A stretch of DNA of 64,000 nucleotides from Actinomycetes bacterium (GCA_029782335.1 JAKOVA010000264.1:16410-80409), one strand, 5' to 3'. Counted from the stretch's first letter, positions 52,889 through 61,875 are shown. Made by a program: numbers and translations. The notes: generated from the letters alone by a model not told the origin.

Positions 52889-54081
52889 CCCAGCCAGCAG
52901 GCCGATCCCGGGGAGGTTCGCCATCGCCGGGGACGCGAACACGAGCTGCGAGCCCGGGCCGAGCGGTGCGCCGCGTTGCGATCGAAGCGCTGCTTCGGAT
53001 CGAACGAGACGACGCGTACGCGAACCTCGCGCTGGACGCGCACCTGTCGCGATCCGGCCTCGACCGCAGGGATCGGGCGCTCGTCACCGAGCTCGTGTAC
53101 GGGACGATCCGCCGCCGGCGATCGTGTGACTTCCTCGTCGATCGGTTTCTGCGCACGTCACCGCCCGCTGAGGCGCGCGCAGCGCTTCGGCTCGGCGCCT
53201 ACCAGCTCGCGTTCACCGACGTTCCACCGCACGCGGCCGTATCCGCCACCGTCGAAGCCGTGGCGGCACGGTATCGGGGTCTGCTCAACGCCGTGCTCCG
53301 AAAGGTTGCGGCGTCCGACGTCGAGTGGCCTGACGATGCGACGCGGCTGTCCTACCCGGAGTGGCTCGTCGACCTGCTGCGCCGCGACCTCGGAGCGGAC
53401 GCCCACGATGCGCTCGAGGCGATGAACCACGCCCCCGAGCCACGTCGACGTGACGACGGCTACGTGCAGGATCTCGGGTCCCAGGAGGTCGCGGCGGCGG
53501 TGCCGATCCGCAGCGGTGACCTGCTCTGGGACGCCTGCGCCGCGCCGGGAGGGAAGGCGACCGCCTTGGCAGCGCGCGGCGCACGCGTGGTTGCGGGGGA
53601 CCGGCGCGCCGCTCGGGTCGGGTTGATGGTTTCGAACGTGTCGCGGCTGGGCCTGGACGGCCAGGTGACGGCGGTGGTCGCTGACGGGGCGGCGCCTCCG
53701 CTGCGCCCGGGGCGATTCGATGTCGTGCTGGTCGACGCCCCGTGCTCGGGTTTGGGAGTGCTGCACCGGAGGGCGGATGCCCGCTGGCGCGTCCTGCCCG
53801 ATGACATCGACCGGCTCGCAGCATTGCAGCGCGACGTGCTCCGTGCGTCGATTCCGCTCGTGCGGCCCGGGGGCCTGCTCGTCTACTCCGTGTGCACGAT
53901 GACCAGGGCGGAGACCACCGACCACGACGAGTGGCTTGCGGCGTTTCGCCCCGACCTCGAACCCCTCGAGGGCCCTGGTGGCGGGTGGCGGCCATGGGGG
54001 CGTGGCTCGCTCTTGCTTCCCCAGACGTTGCCGTCTGACGGTATGGCGCTGTTCCGTTGGCGGATACCCTCGGCGGCGTGA
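52885..54081 (+). CDS. rsmB: RsmB-type 16S rRNA (cytosine-C5) methyltransferase
   Basis: A 398-residue protein with a basic disordered N terminus and a NusB-like RNA-binding domain (AIEALLRIERDDAYANLAL). The methyltransferase domain has the SAM motif DACAAPGGKAT (about residue 216), the catalytic Cys in DAPCSGLG (about 287) and the second Cys in YSVCTMTRAE. The usual 50-60-residue segment containing the LRVN motif between the two domains is missing: NHAPEP runs almost directly into VQDLGSQ. GTG overlaps fmt (GTGA). Confidence 0.9.
   Translation: MTQPAGRSRGGSPSPGTRTRAASPGRAVRRVAIEALLRIERDDAYANLALDAHLSRSGLDRRDRALVTELVYGTIRRRRSCDFLVDRFLRTSPPAEARAALRLGAYQLAFTDVPPHAAVSATVEAVAARYRGLLNAVLRKVAASDVEWPDDATRLSYPEWLVDLLRRDLGADAHDALEAMNHAPEPRRRDDGYVQDLGSQEVAAAVPIRSGDLLWDACAAPGGKATALAARGARVVAGDRRAARVGLMVSNVSRLGLDGQVTAVVADGAAPPLRPGRFDVVLVDAPCSGLGVLHRRADARWRVLPDDIDRLAALQRDVLRASIPLVRPGGLLVYSVCTMTRAETTDHDEWLAAFRPDLEPLEGPGGGWRPWGRGSLLLPQTLPSDGMALFRWRIPSAA
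54065..54070 (+). promoter_or_regulatory. -10 box for the MoaB/Mog gene inside rsmB
   Basis: TACCCT lies within the last codons of rsmB and ends 7 bases before GTG 54078. It predicts a separate leaderless transcript. Confidence 0.55.
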
Positions 54082-54590
54082 GTTCGACCAGCCACGACCA
54101 TGTGTCCGCTCATCCGCTCAACGCCAAGGTGCTGACGATCTCCGACAGCGTCGACGCCGGAGAGCGCGAAGACCTCTCCGGCCCGGCGCTGGTCGAACGG
54201 CTCGTCGGCGCCGGATACGTGGTCGTCGAGCATCGGGTGACCGAGGACGGCGCAGAGCAGGTTGCAAACCAGCTCTCGAATATGGCCTACGGGTTCAACG
54301 GGCTGATCGTCACGACGGGCGGAACCGGTTTCGGCCCGCGCGACAAGACCCCCGAGGGCACGGATCGAGTGCTCGACCGACGGGCGCCGGGCATCGCCGA
54401 GGCCATGCGCGCGGCGGACCCGCTCGGGCGTCTTTCGCGCGGTGTCGCAGGGACCCGGGGCCAGGCGCTCATCATCAACGTGGTGGGCTCGCCGAAGGGC
54501 GCGGTCCAGATGCTCGACTCGGTACTCGACGTGGTGCCCCACGCGTTGGAGATCATGGCGGGTGGTCACGGCCCACATCCGACGTCGTGA
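54078..54590 (+). CDS. MoaB/Mog family molybdopterin-binding protein
   Basis: A 170-residue protein of the molybdopterin adenylyltransferase fold. It carries KVLTISDSVDAGEREDLSG, the GLIVTTGGTGFGPRDKTPEGT signature and the later RGVAGTRGQALIINVVGSPKGA. It would activate molybdopterin before molybdenum insertion. No other molybdenum cofactor genes are in the window, so whether it is MoaB or MogA in role is open. GTG 54078 overlaps the rsmB stop (GTGA) and follows a -10 box by 7 bases. Confidence 0.85.
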   Translation: MSSTSHDHVSAHPLNAKVLTISDSVDAGEREDLSGPALVERLVGAGYVVVEHRVTEDGAEQVANQLSNMAYGFNGLIVTTGGTGFGPRDKTPEGTDRVLDRRAPGIAEAMRAADPLGRLSRGVAGTRGQALIINVVGSPKGAVQMLDSVLDVVPHALEIMAGGHGPHPTS

Positions 54591-54679
54591 CCTTGGCGTC
54601 ACGCTCCGATCGACGCTTCAGGCCCGTCGTCGTTCACCCGCACCGGGGCAGTGGGGTGGTCGTATTTGGAACGGGCGTC

Positions 54680-54707
54680 TTGATTTCGACCTGTGAGCTG
54701 ATAGGGT
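54680..54707 (+). promoter_or_regulatory. Promoter of the riboflavin operon
   Basis: TTGATT (54680-54685) and TAGGGT (54702-54707) are 16 bases apart, the clearest -35/-10 pair in the window. The start of transcription would fall about 5 bases before the ribD ATG. That leaves no room for an FMN riboswitch. Confidence 0.65.
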
Positions 54708-54718
54708 GAGCCGTCCTC

Positions 54719-55768
54719 ATGACTGACCGGCCCGAGACCGAAGTGTTCGACGCTGTCGACCGCGAGTGCATGATGCGGGCCCTCGCGGCGGGCGCGGCCG
54801 TGCGCTGCATCACGTCGCCGAACCCGTGGGTCGGATGCGTGATCCGTACACCGAGCGGGCAGATGTTCGATGGTGCGACCGCCGAACCGGGTGGTCCCCA
54901 CGCCGAGGTTGCGGCACTCGCCAAGGCGGGCGAGGCGGCAGTGGGAGCGACGGCCTACGTCACCCTCGAGCCGTGCAACCACCACGGTCGAACCGGGCCG
55001 TGTGTCGAGGCGTTGGTGGCGGCGGGCGTGGCTCGGGTGGTCGTCGCGATCGACGACCCCGATCCGGCCGTGTCAGGTAGTGGAATTGCCGCGTTGCGTG
55101 CGGCCGGAGTGACCGTGGACGTCGGTCTGTTCGCCTCCCGCGCCGAGGTGCAGTTGGCTCCCTACATTCATCACCGGCGGATGGGTCGGCCCTATGTGGT
55201 GTTGAAGCTGGCGATGTCGCTCGACGGCGGCACCGCGGCCCCCGACGGCTCATCGCAATGGATCACCAACCCCGACGCCCGTGCAGACGGGCACCGTCTG
55301 CGGGCGGAATCCGACGCGATCCTCGTCGGGGCGGGAACGGTTCGTCGTGACAACCCGTCGCTCACCGTCCGCGACTACCGCCCACCGGTGATGCCCGAAT
55401 CCGGCGTCGTCGACCCGATCCGGGTCATCCTCGGTTCGGTGGCCCCCGACGCCCGAGTGCAGCCGTGCCGCGAGATGCGGGGTGAGCTCGGCGCGGTGCT
55501 CGATGAGCTCGGAGCGGACGGCATCATGCAGTTGCTGGTTGAAGGCGGTGCGGCGGTCGCTGGAGCGTTCCACCGCGCCGGTCTTGTCGACCGCTACGTG
55601 ATCTATGTGGCCCCGGCGCTCTTCGGTGGTGGCGACGCACGGCATCTCTTCACCGGTCCGGGGGCCTACAGCATCGACGATCTCTGGCGAGGCGAGTTCA
55701 CGAACATCGAGCGGGTCGGCAGCGACCTGAAGATCGAAATGGTGCCCGCTGGCCGAGGAGGGGGCTGA
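54719..55768 (+). CDS. ribD: RibD, bifunctional riboflavin deaminase/reductase
   Basis: The 349-residue enzyme carries out steps 2 and 3 of riboflavin synthesis. The N-terminal deaminase has PNPWVGCVI, the zinc motif GGPHAEV (about residue 60) and EPCNHHGRTGPC. The C-terminal reductase has RPYVVLKLAMSLDG, SDAILVGAGTVRRDNP and LLVEGGAAV. The stretch between VILGSVAPDARV and the EGG motif is about 30 residues shorter than usual. It is coupled to ribE by TGATG. Confidence 0.94.
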   Translation: MTDRPETEVFDAVDRECMMRALAAGAAVRCITSPNPWVGCVIRTPSGQMFDGATAEPGGPHAEVAALAKAGEAAVGATAYVTLEPCNHHGRTGPCVEALVAAGVARVVVAIDDPDPAVSGSGIAALRAAGVTVDVGLFASRAEVQLAPYIHHRRMGRPYVVLKLAMSLDGGTAAPDGSSQWITNPDARADGHRLRAESDAILVGAGTVRRDNPSLTVRDYRPPVMPESGVVDPIRVILGSVAPDARVQPCREMRGELGAVLDELGADGIMQLLVEGGAAVAGAFHRAGLVDRYVIYVAPALFGGGDARHLFTGPGAYSIDDLWRGEFTNIERVGSDLKIEMVPAGRGGG

Positions 55769-56361
55769 TGTTCACCGGGATCGTCGAAGAGCTCGGAACC
55801 GTCGCGGCCCTCGAGGGGCCGCGCCTGCGGATCTCGGCGAGCGACGTGTTGGACGGGGCGAAGCTCGGCGACTCGACGGCGGTGAACGGCTGCTGTCTGA
55901 CGATCGTCGAGTTCGACGCTGATGCGGGATGGTGGGAGGCGGAGGTCTCCGAGGAGACCTTCGCCCGCACCAACCTGGGTGCGTTGCGCCCCGGTGACCG
56001 AGTGAATCTGGAACGCCCCGTCCGGCTCTCGGATCGGCTCGGCGGTCACCTCGTTCAAGGCCACGTCGATGCGGTCGGCACGGTGATCGACCCGGTCCCC
56101 GACCTTCGGGTCGCGATACCGGCGGAGCTGACGCGCTATGTCGTGGAGAAGGGATCGATCACCGTCGACGGGGTGAGCCTGACGGTGGTCGACGCCCTCG
56201 ACGACGGCTTCACCGTGGCGATCATTCCCCACACCGCGTCGGTGACCACACTGGGACTACGCCGGGCGGGAGACGCCGTGAACATCGAGGTGGACGTGAC
56301 CGCGAAGTACATCGAGAAGATCGCCGGGGCCTACCTGGCGGGACTGGGAGGGCAACAATGA
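55768..56361 (+). CDS. ribE: RibE, riboflavin synthase alpha chain
   Basis: The 197-residue enzyme consists of two similar lumazine-binding barrels: [10 protein letters not shown] with [10 protein letters not shown] in the first, and [11 protein letters not shown] with [10 protein letters not shown] in the second. It dismutates two lumazine molecules to riboflavin. It lies between ribD and ribBA with overlaps on both sides (TGATG, ATGA). Confidence 0.96.
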   Translation: MFTGIVEELGTVAALEGPRLRISASDVLDGAKLGDSTAVNGCCLTIVEFDADAGWWEAEVSEETFARTNLGALRPGDRVNLERPVRLSDRLGGHLVQGHVDAVGTVIDPVPDLRVAIPAELTRYVVEKGSITVDGVSLTVVDALDDGFTVAIIPHTASVTTLGLRRAGDAVNIEVDVTAKYIEKIAGAYLAGLGGQQ

Positions 56362-57614
56362 GCCCCGAGCGTGAACCCGTGTCGAACCAGGGTGAACCTG
56401 GCTCGATTTTCGCCCCCATCGAAGATGCCGTCGCCGCGATCAGCCGAGGCGAGATCGTGGTGGTCGTCGACGACGAGGACCGCGAGAACGAGGGCGACCT
56501 CATCATGGCGGCAGAACACGCCACCCCGGAGAAGATCGCCTTCTTCGTCCGTCACACCTCGGGGGTGATCTGCGCCCCGCTCACCGGCGACCGTCTCGAC
56601 GAGCTCGACATTCCGCTCATGGTTCGGGACAACACCGAGTCGCACCGCACGGCCTTCACCTACTCGGTCGACCTGATGCACGGCGTCTCCACCGGGATCT
56701 CCGCGGCTGATCGGGCGGCAACGATCGTCGCGCTGACCGACCCGGGCACCCGACCCCGGGATCTCGCTCGGCCCGGACACATCTTCCCGCTCCGCTACTC
56801 GGAGGGCGGTGTGCTCAAGCGCGCCGGCCACACCGAAGCGGCGGTCGATCTGGCGCGGATGGCGGGGTGCTACCCGGCTGGCGTGCTCTGCGAGATCGTC
56901 AAGGACGACGGGACGATGGCGCGGGTGCCCGATCTGGTGGAGTTCTGTCGAGAACACGACCTGCTGCTGATCTCCATCGCCCAGCTCATCCGGTACCGGC
57001 GCCAAAAGGAGAAGCTGGTTCGCAGGGTCGCGGAAGCCCGGATCCCCACGAACTGGGGTGAGTTCACCTGTTACGTCTACGAGTCGGTCATCGACGGCCA
57101 ACAGCACGTCGCCATGGTCCGCGGCGCCGTTGCGGGCGAGTCGGACGTGATGGTCCGGGTGCATTCGGAGTGCCTCACCGGCGACGTGTTCGGCTCGGCC
57201 CGCTGCGACTGTGGGGTGCAGCTCGCCGGCGCGATGGAACGCATCGCCGAGGAGGGGATGGGCGTCGTCGTGTACCTCCGAGGCCATGAGGGGCGTGGGA
57301 TCGGCCTCGGCCACAAGATCCGCGCCTACAGCCTCCAGGAGCAGGGCCTCGACACGATCGAGGCGAATCAGGCATTGGGGCTTCCCGTGGACTCGCGGGA
57401 GTACGGCATCGGCGCCCAGATTCTCAACGATCTCGGCATCACGACGATGCGCCTCATCACCAACAACCCGTCGAAGTTCGGCGGCCTGGAGGGTTTCGGG
57501 CTCGAGATCACCGGTCGCGTGTCGTTGCCGGTGAAGGTGACGCCGGAGAACGCCGCGTACCTCCGCACCAAGAAGGAACAGATGGGCCACCTGCTCGAGG
57601 GCCTCGACGACTGA
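56358..57614 (+). CDS. ribBA: RibBA, DHBP synthase / GTP cyclohydrolase II
   Basis: The 418-residue fusion supplies both riboflavin precursors. The DHBP synthase half has [28 protein letters not shown] and [11 protein letters not shown]. The cyclohydrolase II half has [21 protein letters not shown] (zinc Cys residues), [11 protein letters not shown] and the catalytic Asp/Arg region [13 protein letters not shown]. The stop is 13 bases before ribH. Confidence 0.97.
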   Translation: MSPEREPVSNQGEPGSIFAPIEDAVAAISRGEIVVVVDDEDRENEGDLIMAAEHATPEKIAFFVRHTSGVICAPLTGDRLDELDIPLMVRDNTESHRTAFTYSVDLMHGVSTGISAADRAATIVALTDPGTRPRDLARPGHIFPLRYSEGGVLKRAGHTEAAVDLARMAGCYPAGVLCEIVKDDGTMARVPDLVEFCREHDLLLISIAQLIRYRRQKEKLVRRVAEARIPTNWGEFTCYVYESVIDGQQHVAMVRGAVAGESDVMVRVHSECLTGDVFGSARCDCGVQLAGAMERIAEEGMGVVVYLRGHEGRGIGLGHKIRAYSLQEQGLDTIEANQALGLPVDSREYGIGAQILNDLGITTMRLITNNPSKFGGLEGFGLEITGRVSLPVKVTPENAAYLRTKKEQMGHLLEGLDD

Positions 57615-57627
57615 TGGGAGTGGCGTG

Positions 57628-58113
57628 ATGGCCGGCAATCTTCGATCCGACGACAACCCGCCGCCTTCGCTCGACGCGACCGGAATGCGGATCGCCGTGG
57701 TGTGCGGACGCTTCAACGACGTGATCACGCTGCGGCTCCTCGACGGTGTCCGACGAGGCGTCGAGGACATGGGCTTGAGCGAGTCGGCACTCGTCGTCGA
57801 GTGGGTGCCGGGCGCGTTCGAGATTCCCTACGCAGCGAAGCTGTTCGCCGGCTGGGGCTTCGACGCGGTGATCTGTCTGGGAGCGGTCATCCGCGGCGAG
57901 ACGAGCCACTACGACTTCGTCGCCGGCGAGTGCGCCCGTGGGATTCAGCAGGTCCAACTCGATGCGGGTGTGCCCGTGCTCTTCGGCGTGTTGACCACCG
58001 AGGACGACCAGCAGGCCTTCGATCGCTCCGAAGGACCCGGCGGCCACAACGTCGGTGAGGAATGCGCCCGAACCGCCGTCGAGATGGTGCATCTCACCCG
58101 CCGCTACACCTGA
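57628..58113 (+). CDS. ribH: RibH, lumazine synthase
   Basis: The 161-residue capsid-forming enzyme joins the RibBA and RibD products. Motifs are RIAVVCGRFNDVI, EWVPGAFEIPYA, LGAVIRGETSHYDFV and FGVLTTEDDQQAFDRS. ATG 57628 with GGGAG upstream is preferred to the adjacent GTG 57625. It completes ribD-ribE-ribBA-ribH. The 3' end overlaps the convergent methyltransferase gene by 10 bases. Confidence 0.96.
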   Translation: MAGNLRSDDNPPPSLDATGMRIAVVCGRFNDVITLRLLDGVRRGVEDMGLSESALVVEWVPGAFEIPYAAKLFAGWGFDAVICLGAVIRGETSHYDFVAGECARGIQQVQLDAGVPVLFGVLTTEDDQQAFDRSEGPGGHNVGEECARTAVEMVHLTRRYT

Positions 58114-58910
58114 CGACCCGCCCCGCCCAGCTGCCACAGGGCGATCCCGAGCGCGGTCGCGACGTTCAGCGAGTCGATCCCCGGGCTCATCGGGATGGAC
58201 GCCGTCTGATCCGCACCCTCGAGCGCGCCGTCGGAGAGTCCGGGCCCTTCCGCTCCGACCATCACGGCAACGTGCTCATTGGCGCCCACGACCAACTCGT
58301 CGAGCGCGACGGCGTCCCGCCGTGGACTCAACGCGATCACCCGGTGCCGGGGACAGTCCCACGGGTGGGCGACCCGCGCCCAGGGGACCCGCAAGACGTG
58401 GCCGAGCGACACCCGGATCGAGCGGCGTGACAACGGATCGTGGGTGGTCGGGTCGATGAGCACGCCCGCTGCGCCGAGGGCCGCCGCCGTGCGGAAGATG
58501 GCGCCGAGGTTCTCGCCGTCGTTCACCCCCTCGACGATCACCAGACGTTTTGCACGGGCCGCGACCGTGGCGGCGTCGCGGGGCCGCGGTCGGCTGGCGG
58601 ACGCGACGACCCCACGATGGAGGTCGAAGCCGACCACCTCCTCGATCACCTGCGCCGGTGCCACCAGGACGGGAACCTCACGGCCCCCCAGGAGCGCGTT
58701 CAGCCGATCGAGACGCTCCTCGGCGACGAGGATCGAGCGGAACTGCTGGCGGGTGTCGAGCGCTGCCTCGAGGGCGAGCCACCCCTCGACGATGAACATG
58801 CCGGCGTCGAAGGGGCCACTGGCCTCGATTCGCCGCCGGAACGATGCGTCGTTGAGCCGTCGATAGTCGGCGAGGCGCGTGTCGAGCGGATCCCGAATCG
58901 TGCTGATCAT
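58104..58910 (-). CDS. SpoU/TrmH family RNA 2'-O-methyltransferase
   Basis: A 268-residue SPOUT enzyme. An N-terminal substrate-binding domain (FIVEGWLALEAAL) is followed by the knotted domain with EGVNDGENLGAIFRTAAALGA (motif 1), MVGAEGPGL (motif 2) and IPMSPGIDSLNVATALGIAL (motif 3). The RNA target is not predictable; relatives act on 23S rRNA or tRNA. ATG 58910 is chosen over the track start because it lies 7 bases after a -10 box. It sits where hisE often precedes hisG in other Actinobacteria. Confidence 0.9.
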   Translation of the reverse strand: MISTIRDPLDTRLADYRRLNDASFRRRIEASGPFDAGMFIVEGWLALEAALDTRQQFRSILVAEERLDRLNALLGGREVPVLVAPAQVIEEVVGFDLHRGVVASASRPRPRDAATVAARAKRLVIVEGVNDGENLGAIFRTAAALGAAGVLIDPTTHDPLSRRSIRVSLGHVLRVPWARVAHPWDCPRHRVIALSPRRDAVALDELVVGANEHVAVMVGAEGPGLSDGALEGADQTASIPMSPGIDSLNVATALGIALWQLGGAGRQV

Positions 58911-58917
58911 CGGGGCA

Positions 58918-58923
58918 AGGCTA
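58918..58923 (-). promoter_or_regulatory. -10 box of leaderless SpoU methyltransferase promoter
   Basis: On the minus strand TAGCCT ends 7 bases before ATG 58910. It is divergent from the hisG promoter 36 bases away. Confidence 0.6.
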
Positions 58924-58958
58924 GGAAACCGGCTTCCGGGCCCTGTCGTCACGGCGTC

Positions 58959-58964
58959 TACGCT
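58959..58964 (+). promoter_or_regulatory. -10 box of leaderless hisG promoter
   Basis: TACGCT ends 8 bases before GTG 58973 and so favours that start over the codons further upstream in the same frame. Confidence 0.55.
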
Positions 58965-58972
58965 TGCTCGTC

Positions 58973-59848
58973 GTGCTCAGCCTCGTTCTCCCCAAGGGTT
59001 CCCTCGAAAAGGCAACGTTGGAGCTCTTCAGCGACGCGGATCTTGCCGTGCGTCGCAATTCCGATGTCACCTACAAGGCCACGATCGCGGACCCCCGGGT
59101 CGATTCGGTACGGATCCTGCGCCCACAGGAGATCCCGACCTATGTGGCCGACGGTCTCTTCGACCTGGGCATCACCGGGCGGGACTGGGTGGAGGAGACC
59201 TCCTCGAAGGTGGTCTCCCTCGGGGAACTCGCGTACTCGAAAGCCACGTCGAACCCGATCCGGGTGGTGCTCGCGGTTCCGAACGACTCGCCGTATGAGC
59301 GCGCCGAGGATCTCCCCAACGGAGTGCGTGTCAGCTCGGAGTATCCCGTGCTGACGCGGCGCTACTTCGAGGAGCGGGGGATCGACGCCGACGTCCGGCT
59401 CTCCTATGGGGCGACCGAGGCGAAGGTGCCCGACATCGTGGACGTCGTCGTCGACATCACCGAGACCGGACGCGCGTTGCGGGCGGCGGGCCTGCGCATC
59501 ATCGACACGATCCTGACGAGCTTCACCGAGGTGGTCGCGAACCCGATCGCCTATGAAGACGCAGCGAAGCGTCACGCGATGGAGCAGATCATGATCTTGC
59601 TTCAGGGGGTGCTCGAGGCGCGGGGTCGGGTGCTGGTGAAGCTGAACGTGGCATCCGAACAGCTCGCCGACGTGATCGAACTGCTTCCGGCGATGAAGAC
59701 CCCGACGGTCAACGAGCTCTATCAAGGCCGGGGGTACGCGGTGGAGACGGTCGTCGCGAAGGCAGATGTCAACGTCCTGATTCCTGCCCTCAAAGACGCC
59801 GGCGCCACCGACATCATCGAACTGCCCCTCTCGAAGATCGTGCACTGA
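58973..59848 (+). CDS. hisG: HisG, ATP phosphoribosyltransferase (long form)
   Basis: A 291-residue first enzyme of histidine synthesis. It starts LSLVLPKGSLEKATLELF. PTYVADGLFDLGITGRDW and the PRPP loop VDVVVDITETGRALRAAGL follow. The extra 75-residue C-terminal ACT-like domain (MKTPTVNELY) marks the long, histidine-inhibited form that works without HisZ. No other his genes are in the window. It is 3 bases before the cold-shock-like gene. Confidence 0.95.
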   Translation: MLSLVLPKGSLEKATLELFSDADLAVRRNSDVTYKATIADPRVDSVRILRPQEIPTYVADGLFDLGITGRDWVEETSSKVVSLGELAYSKATSNPIRVVLAVPNDSPYERAEDLPNGVRVSSEYPVLTRRYFEERGIDADVRLSYGATEAKVPDIVDVVVDITETGRALRAAGLRIIDTILTSFTEVVANPIAYEDAAKRHAMEQIMILLQGVLEARGRVLVKLNVASEQLADVIELLPAMKTPTVNELYQGRGYAVETVVAKADVNVLIPALKDAGATDIIELPLSKIVH

Positions 59849-59851
59849 TCA

Positions 59852-60055
59852 ATGGTGCGGCGCGGAACGGTCGTCGAGTTCTCCTTCGATCGCGGGCTCG
59901 GCCGGGTGCGCGACGTCGACGGTGTCGAATGGCCGTTCCACTGCACGGCGATCGCAGACGGGTCACGTCAGATCGAGCTCAACGCCGAGGTCTCCTTCGA
60001 GGTCGTCGCCGGCCATCACGGCCAGCGAGAAGCGACCGACCTGCGCGTCGCGTGA
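59852..60055 (+). CDS. Small cold-shock-domain-like protein
   Basis: A 67-residue protein with the length and pattern of a cold-shock domain: GTVVEFSFDRGLGRVRDVDG in place of GTVKWFN...GFGFI, FHCTAIADGSRQ for the second RNA-binding motif, then VSFEVVAGHHGQREATDLR. Aromatic residues of RNP1 are largely lost (FDRGLGRV), so nucleic-acid binding may be altered. It is 3 bases after hisG in the same direction. Confidence 0.75.
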   Translation: MVRRGTVVEFSFDRGLGRVRDVDGVEWPFHCTAIADGSRQIELNAEVSFEVVAGHHGQREATDLRVA

Positions 60056-60069
60056 CGGGAGCCTCGCCC

Positions 60070-60075
60070 TAGCCT
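60070..60075 (+). promoter_or_regulatory. -10 box of leaderless pepF promoter
   Basis: TAGCCT ends 6 bases before the pepF ATG in the 26-base gap after the cold-shock-like gene. Confidence 0.55.
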
Positions 60076-60081
60076 GCAACG

Positions 60082-61875
60082 ATGGCTCTCACTTCCGACG
60101 TCGACCAGGTCGCCTGGGATCTCGAAACGCTGTTGCCCCGCTCGGGCGAGGAGGGGGTCACCGAGCTCCTCGATCGGATGGGTGCCGTCGCGACCGAGAT
60201 CGAGGCGGCGAAGGGCACCGTGGCCACGATGGACGCCGGGGAGCTCGTGGCGCTCCTTGAGCGCTTCGCGGAGCTGTATGACGTGATCGGGCGTGTCGGG
60301 AACTACGCCGGGCTCCGCTTCGCGGTCGACACCGCTGATGCGGCGAGCGCCGCGTTGATGCAGCGGGTCGAGGAGGCATCCACGGCGGTGAGCACCCGCC
60401 TCTTGTGGTTCGACCTGGAGTGGGCGGCGTTGGACGACGAACGTGCCGAGGGGCTCCTCGCGGACGAGCGTGTGAGCTTCGCTCGACACCACCTCCGCAA
60501 TCTGCGTCGGTATCGGCCACACCTGCTTTCGGAACCGGAAGAGGTGATCCTCACCGAGAAGTCGCTGAGCGGTGCCGCGGCATGGAGTCGCCTCTTCGAT
60601 GAGCAGACCTCGGCGATCGCGGTCGACCTCGACGGCGAGTCCGTGTCCCTCGAGGTCGCCCTGAGCAAGCTGTCGGACCCCGACGCGGCAACCCGACGCT
60701 CCGCTGCCGCGGCGGTGTCCGCCGCGCTCGAGCCCGGCCTGCGCACACGAGCGTTCATCTACAACACGCTCCTGGTCGACAAGGCGACCGACGACCGCCT
60801 TCGCCGCTATCCCTCATGGGTCGCGGCACGCAATCTGTCCAACGAAGCGTCCGACGAGTCGGTCGCTGCGCTCGTCGAAGCGGTCTCGAAGCGGTACTCG
60901 ATCGCCCAGCGGTGGTACGAGGCGAAGGCGAAGATCCTCGGACTCGAGGGGCTCGACGACTGGGACCGCTACGCGACCGTCGCGACCGATGAGACCTCCT
61001 TCGGTTGGGAGGAAGGCTGTGAGGTCGTCCTCGACGCGTATGGCTCGTTCTCCGCCGAGATGGCGGAGGTGGTCCAGCGGTTTCTCTCCGAGCCGTGGAT
61101 CGACGCACCCGTCAGGCCCGCCAAGCGCGGAGGCGCCTTCTGCGCCTACACGGTGCCGTCGCACCACCCGTACCTGTTGCTGAACTGGACGTCACAGCGT
61201 CGCGATGTGCTGACCCTGGCGCACGAGTTGGGCCACGGCATCCACGCGTGGTTGTCGCGGCCCCAGGGCGTGTTCCAGCGTGACACCCCGCTCACGTTGG
61301 CCGAGACGGCGTCGGTGTTCGGCGAGACCGTGACCTTCGGGCGGCTCCTCGAGCGTGCGACCGATCCGGCGGATCGGCTTCCGCTGCTCGCCGAGCACCT
61401 GGAAGGGGAGATCGCCACGGTGTTCCGCCAGGTGGCGATGTGGCGCTTCGAGGACCGTGCCCACACGACACGCCGGAGCGAAGGTGAGCTGTCCGTCGAG
61501 CGTTTCGGTGAGCTGTGGTACGAGACCCAGCACGAGATGCTGGGCGATTCGGTCCGTCTCAGCGACGGGTATCGAAGCTGGTGGAGCTACATCCCGCACT
61601 TCATTCACACACCCGGGTACGTCTACGCATACGCCTACGGGCAGCTCCTCGCCCTGTCGGTGTACGCCCGCTACGAGGCCGAGGGCCCCGATTTCGTGCC
61701 CGCGTACCTCGAACTGCTCGCTGCCGGGGGTTCGATGCCCCCCGAAGAGCTGGGGAGCATCGTCGGTGTGGACCTCGCGGATCCGGGCTTCTGGGACGCG
61801 GGGCTCGACATCATCGAGGGCCATCTGGCCGCAACCCTCGACGCAGCGAGGGCGGCTGGCCGCCTCGCACACTGA
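60082..61875 (+). CDS. pepF: M3 family oligoendopeptidase (PepF-like)
   Basis: A 597-residue cytoplasmic zinc peptidase. The HExxH motif is in LAHELGHGIHAWL (about residue 381), and the third zinc ligand Glu in TLAETASVFGE about 28 residues later. The N-terminal helical domain is typical of PepF (LRRYRPHLLSEPEE). The C-terminal HTPGYVYAYAYGQLLAL contains the substrate-binding Tyr/His residues. The ATG lies 6 bases after a -10 box. The stop is part of a hairpin shared with the convergent gene. Confidence 0.92.
   Translation: MALTSDVDQVAWDLETLLPRSGEEGVTELLDRMGAVATEIEAAKGTVATMDAGELVALLERFAELYDVIGRVGNYAGLRFAVDTADAASAALMQRVEEASTAVSTRLLWFDLEWAALDDERAEGLLADERVSFARHHLRNLRRYRPHLLSEPEEVILTEKSLSGAAAWSRLFDEQTSAIAVDLDGESVSLEVALSKLSDPDAATRRSAAAAVSAALEPGLRTRAFIYNTLLVDKATDDRLRRYPSWVAARNLSNEASDESVAALVEAVSKRYSIAQRWYEAKAKILGLEGLDDWDRYATVATDETSFGWEEGCEVVLDAYGSFSAEMAEVVQRFLSEPWIDAPVRPAKRGGAFCAYTVPSHHPYLLLNWTSQRRDVLTLAHELGHGIHAWLSRPQGVFQRDTPLTLAETASVFGETVTFGRLLERATDPADRLPLLAEHLEGEIATVFRQVAMWRFEDRAHTTRRSEGELSVERFGELWYETQHEMLGDSVRLSDGYRSWWSYIPHFIHTPGYVYAYAYGQLLALSVYARYEAEGPDFVPAYLELLAAGGSMPPEELGSIVGVDLADPGFWDAGLDIIEGHLAATLDAARAAGRLAH

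Noticed and set aside
54591-54718. FMN riboswitch upstream of ribD
   Set aside because: The promoter places transcription initiation about 5 bases before ribD, and none of the conserved RFN sequence blocks is seen in the gap.
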